From: Silene latifolia
Taxonomy: Eukaryota; Streptophyta; Magnoliopsida; Caryophyllales; Caryophyllaceae
Length of the DNA: 64,000 nt
Assembly: GCF_048544455.1 (NCBI RefSeq)
Contig: NC_133537.1
Coordinates: forward strand, 152,188,058 to 152,252,057
Reading direction: 5' to 3'
In this document: positions 1 through 9,370 of the stretch, piece by piece
Layout: each line of letters opens with the position of its first letter
Numbering within the stretch: the first letter of the stretch is position 1
Position numbers and translations under genes: made by a program
Notes under the pieces: generated by a model
What the model saw: only the letters and a program-made list of their open reading frames with translations
Told to the model about the DNA's origin: nothing
Databases searched by the model: none

Positions 1-117
1 GACGTGCCGCGAAATGGCCAAACCTGATTTCGACCCGAGGGACCCATTTGCCATGTCTATTGTCATTCCTCTTAAGATAGATTTATGATCTTATTCCTTG
101 GTGGTTATTCAATACAG

Positions 118-452
118 GGAACTGATTACTTTGAAATAGACATAGACGTACACCGCTTCAGCTATGTGTCCAGGAAAGCATTGGAGTCACTTGGAGACCG
201 CTTGAGATTCGGAATCCTCGATCTAGGATTGACTATTCAGGTATACATATACATACACCTTGTCCAAAAACTTGTGATGGAATGTCTTAAGAAAAACTGA
301 TATTAAAAACAGTCTGGAATGTTATGTATGGGGTGTAGGCTCAGAAGCAAGAAGAACTCCTGGAGAAGGTCTTGTGTTGCATCAGACTAAACAAACCGGA
401 CTTTATAAATCACGGCCAAATTCCAACATTGATGACACTAGATGAAGATTAA
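118..452 (+). CDS. EDR2-like (DUF1336) protein, last two exons
   Basis: This is the only host gene I can support. Exon 118-240 (41 codons, starting after the acceptor caatacag at 110-117) encodes a segment with [13 protein letters not shown] and ILDLGLTIQ. The donor gtatac follows at 241. Exon 339-452 starts after ggtgtag and encodes [17 protein letters not shown], then [14 protein letters not shown] and a TAA stop at 450-452. The reading phase is intact across the intron. These blocks match, from memory, the C-terminus of plant DUF1336 / ENHANCED DISEASE RESISTANCE 2-like proteins, a lipid/START-associated family linked to defence and cell death control. The 5' exons lie before the window, and positions 1-117 look like intron. 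The last exon is complete and undamaged, so the gene may be functional; retroelement sequence begins within a few hundred bases of its stop. Confidence 0.82.
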
Positions 453-620
453 CTACAAAGTACAAACAACTTGTAGGGAATACATCCTAAACTCACAGCA
501 CAAAGAGGGTTGGCCAATTTTTGGTATAGTAGTAAATCTAGTAATAGTACTACTAGGTTATTTTGTATCCTTCATTGTATTTTGTAGCTAAAAGAATGAA
601 AATCCAGTCTTTTCGAGGAA
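453..620 (+). other. Probable 3' UTR of the EDR2-like gene
   Basis: AT-rich sequence after the stop codon with T-rich stretches (ttttgtatccttcattg near 561-577) and an A-rich signal-like run (ctaaaagaatgaaaatcc near 588-605). It carries no coding signal. The end point is an estimate; no cleavage site can be fixed from sequence alone. Confidence 0.45.
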
Positions 621-1570
621 TCGGCGTCTGATGGAGTCAAATATGTCGTGCCAATTTGTGTCTATTAGGTTGTTTATTCGAGTTTTGAGGCCAAGTTTAT
701 GCACTAATCCTGGACATGCACCGGCCTATTCCGTTTCCTTGTAGCTTTGGTCACAATGAGCTTTACCTTGGGTTGTTCATCTCACAAGACAAACTCAAGC
801 ATCCATATCTATGAGCCGAGGTGAAAATTTCGTTTTGCATCCACCAGGTTATGAAGCTCACACTAACCAAGCAATGACAAGTGAAGACGGGAAGCAAAGG
901 ATCAAGCTGATGACCAGATTTTGGAGACGGATTCCCGTCCCGGGCGCAGCCTGCGCATTCTTAATTAAACACAGGTTTAAAATTCCGTGTTTGGGCTTTC
1001 ATGAGACGGTTTAACCTAGAAGGGAGCGCAGCCCTATATATAGTTCATGTTTTGAAGACCTAGATTAGCACCTCATTATTGAATAATAAAAAAGACTTGT
1101 ATGAAGGAAAAACTTAGTATTTTGGAAAAAGTTGTAATCTTTAGTTGGATTTTGATGTCAATCTTTCCATTAACCTTGGATTCATCTATGGTTATGGAAG
1201 GCAAGACCCTTTTGCTTGGTGTAATTTTGTAGACACTACAATTCCTTAAGCTTTGTAAGAATCTCTTAATCTTTCCTCAATAATTATTGTATATTCCTTG
1301 ATGTAGTAACATGTAGTAACATTTGGTATTTGGATTAAAAGCATTGTGTTAGGAGTAGCTAACCTTGCATGTTAATCATCTTACTATTGCAATCCTAGTA
1401 GCAAGCTTGCATCTTTGTGAATTTGGTTTAAAGTTTGTATCTTTGTGAGTGGAATTTGCATGTTGATCCTTGGGTTAGTTGGATTAAGCCTCCTAAAGGA
1501 TTAATCTTGACTTTTTTTGTTTGGAATTGAACTTAATGCTCTTGTGTGTAAGCCTTGTTGTGGTTTTCAA
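621..1570 (+). repeat. LTR-like segment X (Athila-type, partial)
   Basis: No gene is seen here. The segment has the layout of an Athila/Tat U3-R-U5: a CpG-rich near-palindrome gcgcagcctgcgc (944-956), a TATA box tatatata (1035-1042), then AT-rich sequence with aatctttcctcaataatt (about 1270) that resembles the same position of the next LTR (about 2140). Neither LTR end nor a target duplication could be fixed, so it may be a truncated LTR or flanking remnant. Confidence 0.4.
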
Positions 1571-1694
1571 TTGGGTGACTGATGAGCTCCCTTTTCTACC
1601 TACATTCTATTGTGTATGAAGCTCTTTTAGTAGCATTTTGCAAAGGATTTTGGGCATTTTCAATGCTTTTAATCCAAATACCAAATGTTATTAC
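1313..1694. repeat. Inverted repeat, 34-bp arms
   Basis: Arm 1313-1346 (gtagtaacatttggtatttg... ending gcattg) is the reverse complement of 1661-1694 with one mismatch. The 314-bp interval between them has no ORF of note. The arms straddle the transition between the two LTR-like segments. Confidence 0.75.
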
Positions 1695-3465
1695 TTTAAC
1701 AAAGAAGTATCAACGAAGAATTGAAGGTAATTTAGAGCAAAGAAAGAAGCAAAGGAAGGCCAAGATCAAGCACCAAAGACATCATGAGGAAGCCTTTCAA
1801 AGATCAAGCAAGGAACGAATTGAAGACAAAGATCAGCAGCTAACTCGCACGGTGCGAGTTTCCTGCTCTCATTTTTCGCACCGTGCGAGTTTCTCTGGGT
1901 TACTTCCGTTTTGTATTACAGGCTTCTCTTATCTTAAGCCCATGGATATTAGGTTGTATTAGACTATATATAGTGTGTTTTCCTCTAGGTTAACACATCT
2001 TTTGCATTATTGAAAAATCAAAGTTGTAATTTGGAGATTATTCATCTTTTAATTGGGTTTAGATCTATTATGGAGAACTAATCTCCTCTTCTTAATCCGA
2101 CTCAAAGGTGTAATCTTTGGTTGTAAGACTCCTTAATCTTTCCTTAATTATTATTATTGTTCTTAATCTCTTGTGTTTAATTGCTTAATTTTGAAATCCT
2201 TGTTAGATTATGGTGATTAAGTGTGATTTCCTTGTTACTTAATCTTTCCAAGTTCCTTAATTTACATGTTGTTGGGTTTATTAAGTGTGGTTTCCTTGTA
2301 ATCCCATGTTGCAACAACTTGTTATTAGACTAATGAATGTGATTTCTTCTTGGTTTAATTAACATTTGAGAAATTAAGTTGTGATTACTCATTAATTGTG
2401 ATTTCATTGTGAGTAATTGCACTTATTAGATTCCTATTGCTTCATCTTCTTGTTAATTAATCTATGTGTGTGATTTCCACTAGAGGAGTTAATAAGTTGG
2501 GTCAATTATTAAGTGTGATTTCCTTGTGATTGACTTCTAATTAAGGAAATTTGGAGATTCAATCTCACTAATAGGGCAATAATATTAATTAGAAGGATTG
2601 ATTGAGTGGTTTTATCAACTAAAGTGCCTCACTTTATTGAGTTGGATTAAGTCTCTCTTAAACTTGATAAATTTCCATCTTAAAACTTGATTGCTTGATT
2701 ACTTGTTGTTCACTCTTGTTTGAATTTCCTTTTGTCTTTGAAAACCAACCAAAACAACCCCCCCTTTTTACATACTTGTTAATTTGTCACAATTGTTCTA
2801 ATTGCTCTCTTGATTTCACCATTGCAAAACCCCCCTTCTCTTGGGTTCGATCCCATTACTTGCTACTTTACTAGTTTATAATTAGTATTAATTAATACGT
2901 ATTGTGGTATATAAATTGTTAATTTGGCCGTCTTAAATAGCGACGTTTTAGGCGTGTCAGTGACCATATAAGTAGGATTAACTACTCTAGCTTAGGAGCA
3001 AGTAATCACCATCTTACAGAAGTTGTTAAGTAATTGTTGAGGGAAGAAAAGAGAGAGTCTTTGTGCTTAGGAAGTAGATGTTGAACCATATTACACCAAG
3101 TTTCTCCATCTTATTGAATCTTGCATGCTAGTTGTTTGTTGAATTGTCTCAATAGGAAAGTCTCCAATTTTACTCTTTTTCATGTTTGTTTCCAACCAAA
3201 TGCCTTTTCCATCTATGTTTCCTATAAGTTGAACATTGTTAATAGCTATTGTTTGTGATTAGTTTAATTTGTTGAGTCCAAATTGTCATTAGTGTCCTAA
3301 ATAGTTTACAATTCAAGTATTAGTTAAAGGTCCTTCACTTGGGTTCGACCCTAGCTTACCATATTACTACCTTATTGTTAGTAGTTAGTAGAGTCTAGTT
3401 AGGTTTATAAATTGTTAATTTGATAGTTAATTCTAGTAATAACGACAATCAGTATTTCTCTATCA
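1571..3465 (+). repeat. Probable 5' LTR of element A
   Basis: The right edge is clear: ...tatca at 3461-3465 is followed by aattt and a PBS. The left edge is a guess. It contains two inverted CpG-rich palindromes (1844-1858, 1877-1889), a TATA box at 1965-1972 and a long AT-rich R-U5. Two similar LTR-end stretches (cttgggttcga... then ...taaattgttaatttg) occur near 2840-2960 and 3338-3465, so the LTR end is duplicated or two LTRs are fused. No coding sequence is seen. Confidence 0.5.
1965..1972 (+). promoter_or_regulatory. LTR core promoter, TATA box
   Basis: The sequence tatatata in the context agactatatatagtgtg lies about 75-120 bp downstream of two CpG-rich palindromes. It is the likely start point for element A transcription. 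A parallel TATA box stands at 1035-1042 in segment X. Confidence 0.55.
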
Positions 3466-3470
3466 AATTT

Positions 3471-3491
3471 TGGCGCCGTTGCCGGGGACGG
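3471..3491 (+). other. Primer binding site of element A
   Basis: The sequence tggcgccgttgccggggacg lies five bases after the LTR end, the usual PBS of Athila/Tat elements (generally assigned to tRNA-Asp). Elements B and C carry the same site with one or two changes. Confidence 0.85.
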
Positions 3492-3599
3492 CAACGTAAC
3501 TAGAACTTTAGTTGTGATTTATGCTTTGTTGTTCTTATTTCCTTGATATTGCTAAAAGTAAGTGGTAGTTTTAATCTATCTCGTTTAGTGTAAAGGTAT

Positions 3600-5527
3600 A
3601 TGCCTAGGTCTCAACACCAAGGTAGTGAGTCAAGTTTAGACGAAGAAGACGAATTTGGAGCATATTCTTGGTTATTCACCAATCCTTGGTATCATCGACC
3701 TCAACGGGAAGAACAAGTTGAAGTGGAACCCTCCACACCCCTTTCGATTGAACCAATAGAAGGAGAATATCCACAAATGGCTAATGATACAAGAACCATC
3801 CGAGAGCTCCGGGCGAGAAACTATGATACTCAACCCCTATGCATTGCCTACCCACCCATGGGAGCTAATGCAAACTTTGAGTTGAAGGGTTACTTTATCC
3901 ACAATCTACCCAAGTTTCATGGGCATGCGGGGGATGACCCCAACCGTCATCTTTCCGAATTCCACATGATGTGCGAGGGTGCTATACCAAATGGTGTCAC
4001 GGAAGACCAATTTAAATTGCGAGCTTTTCCATTCTCTTTACTAGATGCGGCAAAGGATTGGCTATTCTACCTTCCACCGGGTACAATTCGTACTTGGAAG
4101 GCCATGAAATCGGCATTTCTTGAAAAGTTCTACCCCGATTCAAGACACACCATGCCAAGAAGGCCATCACTTCTCCGGAACAAGATCCAAGTGAAAGCTT
4201 GTATGAGTATTGGAAAAGGTTCAAGAAGTTGGTTGCCCAATGTCCATACCACGGGCTAAGTGGTGACGACCTACTAGTGAACTTTTGTGACGGTCTTACT
4301 CAACAAGACCAAAGAATGGTGAATGCCGCTAAGGGTGGAGGGGTTGACAACTACTCCGTGGCGGAAGCAAATGAAATTATAGAGAGGTTAGCCGCAAGCA
4401 CAAGGAGCTATGGGAGAGGGGGCTGAGGGTCTAAGACTCTTAACTCAATTGAAACACCCACTCCTTCCAACCAAAAACTTGAGAAGACCGTGGATGATCT
4501 CACCAAAATGGTAGCTTAATTAATGGGAAACAATCAAGGTGTAGGTGGAGCACAAGGATCTAATGCGGAGTAAAATTTTTGTCAAGGTCCACACCCGGTG
4601 GAGTCTTGTCCCATCATGCAAGAACAAGGGATAGGCCATGAGAATGTGAGTGCAATGGGTCATGGCCAATATAAATCTAGGAACCCCACCGGGGGTGGGT
4701 ATTACAAATATGATCCAAATGGCAACACTTACAAAATCGGCTCTAGAGACAATACAAACCTTTCTTGGGGAGGAGATACTTCAAAGAGTTTCCAAAATGG
4801 GCAGTTCAACCATTTAAGAAACCAACATTCTCAAGGCCCAAACCCGAACTACCAAAGAAACCAAAATTCTCAACAAAGGAAGGGGGGGTCTTTCCAATTT
4901 GGGAATCAAGGAAACCAAGGTCCTCAAGAAAACAACAAAAAATTTCAACAAGGAGGTTCCCAATGGGATGACGAATTATCCACCAAGGAAATGTTGAAGA
5001 TTCTTGTTAAAGGGCAAGCCGAAGCAACAAGAAGGTTTGACAAAATGGATGCCGATAAACTCTCAAGTGATGCAAGGGTGAAGAATCTTGAAATCCAACT
5101 TGGCCAAATTTCGCAAGAAATTGCCAAAAGCAACCAAAAGAACTCTACTTTAATCCCTTGTACCACATTCCCTCCAAGAGAGAATGCAAGTGCCATGACC
5201 TTGAGAAAAGGGAGAACCCTAGAATCTCCCCCAAAGAAGAAGAGAAAGGCAAAGTCAAATGAGAGGATTATTTACATTGAGATACAATAGGAAGAAGAGA
5301 TTGTGGTTGAGAAAGAAAAGGAGTCATCCTCCAAGGCTAGTGGAGAAGAATTGAAGAGTCCATTGAGCATGGACAAAGGAGAGAAAGAAAGCAACAACAC
5401 CAATGATCATGTTGAAGAGATCGTGAGAAAACACGTCGTGGAGGTATCTTTTCCTCATGCTCTCACACATTCAAAAGGTTCGAAAGGGACGAAGATCTCT
5501 ACGAAACCTTTAGGAAGTGTGAAGTAA
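3600..5527 (+). pseudogene. Element A gag polyprotein (broken)
   Basis: Structural gag of an Athila-like element. It starts at ATG 3600 (MPRSQHQGSESS). The retrotransposon gag core is recognisable from LPKFHGHAGDDPNRHLSEF through FPFSLLDAAKDWLFYLPPG to FLEKFYP in the first frame. A frameshift near 4190 moves it to another frame (LYEYWKRFKKLVAQCPYHGL). In-frame stops lie near 4424, 4518 and 4571. A Gln/Asn-rich stretch (about 4780-4960) and a Lys-rich end follow. A TAG at 5288-5290 precedes an acidic, Ser-rich segment, then a second frameshift near 5520 leads into protease. No zinc knuckle was recognised. The protein is non-functional as it stands. Confidence 0.8.
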
Positions 5528-6207
5528 ACATTCCCCTACTCAATCTTTTAAAAGGTGTCCCGAGGTATGCGAAGTTTCTCAAGGAACTTTGTACGCCTAG
5601 GAGAAACACAAGGAAGGGAACCCAAAAAGTAAGGGTAAGTGAACATGTCTCCGCTATATTTAAAAAATCACTTCCCAAAAAGTGTGGCGATCCGGGGATG
5701 TTCACTATACCATGCTCAATTGGGGATAATAGTTTCACCCATGCTATGTTAGATCTAGGTGCATCAATCAATGTCATGCCCTATACACTCTATGAGACCT
5801 TGGGACTTCCACCTTTGAACAAAATCGACGTATTGATCCAACTTGCGGATCGCTCAAATATTTACCCAAAGGGAATGGTGGAGGATGTGTTAGTAGAGGT
5901 GGACCATTTAACTTTCCCGGCCGACTTCTATGTCCTTGATATGGAAGTCTATTCGAGGGCCACTCCGATCCTTTTAAGAAGGCCTTTCATGAAAACCTCT
6001 AAGACAAAGATTGATGTGTCTAATGGAAACCTCACTATGGAATTTGACGGAAAGAAACTCACATACAACATCTATGATGCTATGAGACAACCTAACGACT
6101 CACATTCATGCTATTTCTTGAACATAATCGAACCAATTGTCTCCCAAGTGTATAATTTATCTCAAAGGGACCCTCTTGAGGTTGCCCCCACTAACGATTT
6201 GGGCTAA
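5521..6207 (+). pseudogene. Element A aspartic protease, first copy
   Basis: Retropepsin-like protease domain. The frame enters by frameshift from gag and reads VPRYAKFLKELCTPRRN, then FTIPCSIGDNSFTHAMLDLG with the active-site variant DLGAS, then INVMPYTLYETLG and further ILLRRPFMKTS where the second copy has ILLGRPF. The Gly to Arg change in that flap-side motif and the frameshift suggest decay. It ends NDLG at 6207. Compare the intact second copy at 8387-9292. Confidence 0.8.
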
Positions 6208-6845
6208 GAGGGTTTGTGTGTAGTGTTGTCTCATGATGTGCAGGAGTACTCCGAAGACTTGGAGAAAGAAGAGCCCCTAGTTGGGGAGATGAAAGTTGAG
6301 ACTAGCAAAAACGAGCAGCCGACTCCAGCACAAAGCGCAGCCTGCGCTTTGGACTGGCACCCCCCACAACTAACCTTGCTCAACTCTTTTAGTCAAAAGG
6401 GCACCTTTCTACCACTTGAAGCCAATCTTGAGCGACCATTGCCCTCCACCATAAAACCACCTAAACGTAAACCAAAACCTGTCCTAAATCATCTTAAGTA
6501 TATATTCTTGGGACCAACCAATACCCTCCCATTGATTATCTTAAACTAAGTCAAGAAGGAGCAAGAGGAGAGGTTAGTGACCATGTTGAAAGATCATAGG
6601 GAAGCTTTTGGATAGAGCATAGCCGATATCAAAGGGATAAGTCCAAGCACTTGGATACATAAGATTCGATTGGAAAAAGAGGCAAAGCCCGTGAGACAAC
6701 CTCAAAGAAGACTCAATCCACCGATGATGGAGGTGGTGAAAGAGGAAGTCATCAAGCTACTTCAAATGGGAATCATCTACCCCATTAGTGATTCCCAATG
6801 GGTAAGTCCTACTCAAGTTGTACCAAAAAAGGGCGGGGTGACGGT
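6208..6845 (+). pseudogene. Element A pol linker and RT N-terminus, first copy
   Basis: The linker between protease and reverse transcriptase contains the CpG-rich word gcgcagcctgcgc at 6335-6347. After stops near 6547 and 6613 it enters the RT N-terminal region (KEEVIKLLQMGIIYPISDSQ, then WVSPTQVVPKKGG). The RT is cut after VPKKGGVTV by solo LTR F. The 8 bases after F (8143-8150) still belong to this copy, and then the sequence jumps back to gag/protease. Confidence 0.75.
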
Positions 6846-8137
6846 TGTAACACCCCCATATTCAGAGGAGCCTTAACTAGGCCTTCCTTAGCATATAAGG
6901 GCGTTACCATCTCGGTTGCCCGAGGAAGTAATAATCAAATGTCGATAAAAGAACTATTATGTTACTTTACAAGTGATTTAAAACCAACTGATGATATAAA
7001 GATACAACTCAAAGTCTACTCGCTATAACTATCAAATCTCGTGAAGACTTATCCTCGCTTAGAACTCCCACTATCAACCATATCAACACCTGCTAAGACA
7101 GATTGCTCACCATAAGGGATCACGGCAGACACATAAACAAACAAGACAACCACACAAGGTCAGTACTGAGATGAGATACAACAATATCAACAACAACTAT
7201 CAATACAACTCAACACAATCAGTCACACACACAAACACACCCACTCCAATCAATCTCACCGACCGTCCATCCCTTTGGACCCGACCCGCCGATGGGGGAC
7301 CGCAGCCATTCCCACATAAGCCCCGCTCATCATACCGAGCGATAACCCTGTCCCATTAATGTGCACATCCCCTCACGTGGCGGGTTCCACGGAGGGCGAA
7401 ACTAGGGCGTGAAGCCACTCCCGCAAGTGACTCCACTCAGCCGAGAACGCATCTCGAGAACCAGAGACAAACAATCACAATCACAATCAGAACCGTCACA
7501 CTACGAATGCGATAAAATACAACAACCACAATACAACCACAACATCTGACACACTAGACCATCTACAGAAACTGAGTAGGCGAACCTACCTTTAAGCAAC
7601 TGCAACCAATCCATGCCAACACATGCCATAACCAACAACCAAGCAAAGCCTATAAGCACAACACGATCATCTATTACTACCAAGCAAACCCTAATTGCAA
7701 AGATGAGGATAGTGATGATGATCATGACATACCTATAAGGAGAAACCCGGCAAAAGACCGCTACCCGACTCAAGCTACGCTCTCCTAAGGCACAAGGACC
7801 TTCAAAGGGCTTCCATGGGGGTTTTGTGGTGAAGGGAAGGGAAAGAGGCGACTGATGGATGGGAAGAATGAGGCGGAAATGAATTGCGGATTTAACAAAA
7901 CGCGATTAAAAACCCTCGCTGAAAACTCGATACTCGATCGAGTACCCAACATACTCGATCGAGTGACCCCCTACTCGATCGAGTAACCTCGCTACTCGAT
8001 CGAGTAGCCTCTACTCTATCGAGTACCACTCCTAACACGTAACCCAAGATAGTTTTGGCACACACTTCTAAGAACTATTCCCGCTCCCAAGGTCAGTCAA
8101 CACTGGTCAAAGGGTCTCTAAAAGGACGGGTATTACA
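6846..8137 (-). mobile_element. Solo LTR F (Ty3/gypsy, chromovirus-like)
   Basis: Bounded by tgtaacaccc and gggtattaca with a 5-bp target duplication acggt (6841-6845 and 8138-8142). No internal region remains, so the two LTRs of an element recombined. Orientation is minus: the reverse complement starts TGTAATACCCG and ends GGCTCC...GGGGGTGTTACA like the 3' ends of E and G. It contains five copies of a 14-bp palindrome near its U3 side and a splice-donor-like AG|GTATGT on the minus strand at about 7734-7727. No coding content was recognised. Confidence 0.88.
7926..8025. repeat. Cluster of TACTCGATCGAGTA palindromes
   Basis: Five copies in about 100 bp of the perfect 14-bp palindrome tactcgatcgagta or one-base variants (the last has tactctatcgagta), separated by short unrelated spacers. 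In the LTR's own orientation they fall upstream of the pyrimidine-rich leader, that is in the promoter region. Confidence 0.85.
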
Positions 8138-8156
8138 ACGGTAATAAAAAATGAGA

Positions 8157-8374
8157 GCAAGGGTGAAGAATCTTGAAACCAACTTGGCCAAATTTCGCAA
8201 GAAATTGCCAAGAGCAACCAAAAGAACTCTACTCTAATCCTTTGTACCACATTCCCTCCAAGAGAGAATGCAAGTGCCATGACCTTGAGAAAAGGGAGAA
8301 CCCTAGAATCTCCCCCAAAGAAGAAGAGAAAGGCAAAGTCAAATGAGAGGATTATAGACATTGAGATACAATAG
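8157..8374 (+). pseudogene. Element A gag tail, second copy
   Basis: Repeats the sequence found at 5072-5290 (gcaagggtgaagaatcttg onward), with a one-base loss that breaks the frame early. It ends in the same in-frame TAG (8372-8374) as the first copy. It is the start of the duplicated block of element A. Confidence 0.7.
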
Positions 8375-8386
8375 GAAGAAGAGATT

Positions 8387-9292
8387 GTGGTTGAGAAAGA
8401 AAAGGAGTCATCCTCCAAGGCTAGTGGAGAAGAATTAAAGAGTCCATTGAGCATGGACAAAGGAGAGAAAGAACGCAACAACACCAATGATCATGTTGAA
8501 GAGATCGTGAGAAAACACGTCGTGGAGGTACCTTTTTCTCATGCTCTCACACATTCCAAAAGGTTCGAAAGGGACGAAGATCTCTACGAAACCTTTAGGA
8601 AGTGTGAAGTAAACATTCCCCTACTCAATCTTTTAAAAGGTGTCCCGAGGTATGCGAAGTTTTTCAAGGAACTTTGTACGCCTAGGAGAAACACAAGGAA
8701 GGGAACCCAAAAAGTAAGGGTAAGTGAACATGTCTCCGCTATATTTAAAAAATCACTTCCCAAAAAGTGTGGCGATCCGGGGATGTTCACTATACCATGC
8801 TCAATTGGGGATAATAGTTTCACCCATGCTATGTTAGATCTAGGTGCATCAATAAATGTCATGCCCTATACACTCTATGAGACCTTGGGACTTCCACCTT
8901 TGAACAAAATCGACGTAGTGATCCAACTTGCGGATCGCTCAAATATTTACCCAAAGGGAATGGTGGAGGATGTGTTGGTAGAGGTGGACCATTTAACTTT
9001 CCCGGACGACTTCTATGTCCTTGATATGGAAGTCGATTTGAGGGCCACTCCGATCCTTTTAGGAAGGCCTTTCATGAAAACCTCTAAGACAAAGATTGAT
9101 GTGTCTAATGGAAACCTCACAATGGAATTTGACGGAAAGAAACTCACATACAACATCTATGATGCTATGAGACAACCTAACGACACACATTCATGCCATT
9201 TCTTGAACATAATCGAACCAATTGTCTCCCAAGTGTATAATTTATCTCAAAGTGACCCTCTTGAGGTTTCCCTAACTAACGATTTGGGCTAA
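8387..9292 (+). CDS. Element A aspartic protease, second copy (open)
   Basis: An open frame of 301 codons from an acidic, Ser-rich gag end (about residues 1-60) into a complete retropepsin-like domain. Landmarks are VPRYAKFFKELCTPRR, the active-site DLGAS in AMLDLGASINVMPYTLYETL, and the second-half motif ILLGRPFMKTSKTKIDV. It ends NDLG at 9289 before TAA. Proteases of this type cut Gag-Pol during particle maturation. The true start is unclear because the protease normally follows gag in one polyprotein: the upstream in-frame TAG (8372-8374) either terminates gag or is read through. Element B is inserted 78 bp after the stop. Confidence 0.8.
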   Translation: MVEKEKESSSKASGEELKSPLSMDKGEKERNNTNDHVEEIVRKHVVEVPFSHALTHSKRFERDEDLYETFRKCEVNIPLLNLLKGVPRYAKFFKELCTPRRNTRKGTQKVRVSEHVSAIFKKSLPKKCGDPGMFTIPCSIGDNSFTHAMLDLGASINVMPYTLYETLGLPPLNKIDVVIQLADRSNIYPKGMVEDVLVEVDHLTFPDDFYVLDMEVDLRATPILLGRPFMKTSKTKIDVSNGNLTMEFDGKKLTYNIYDAMRQPNDTHSCHFLNIIEPIVSQVYNLSQSDPLEVSLTNDLG

Positions 9293-9370
9293 GAGGGTTT
9301 GCGTGTAGTGTTGTGTCATGATGTGCAGGAGTACTCCGAAGACTTGAAGAAAGAAGACCCCCTAGTTGGG

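Noticed and set aside
1..117. Short frame with [19 protein letters not shown] before the EDR2-like exon
   Set aside because: Does not match the preceding part of that protein family as I know it and ends in a stop before the acceptor; treated as intron.
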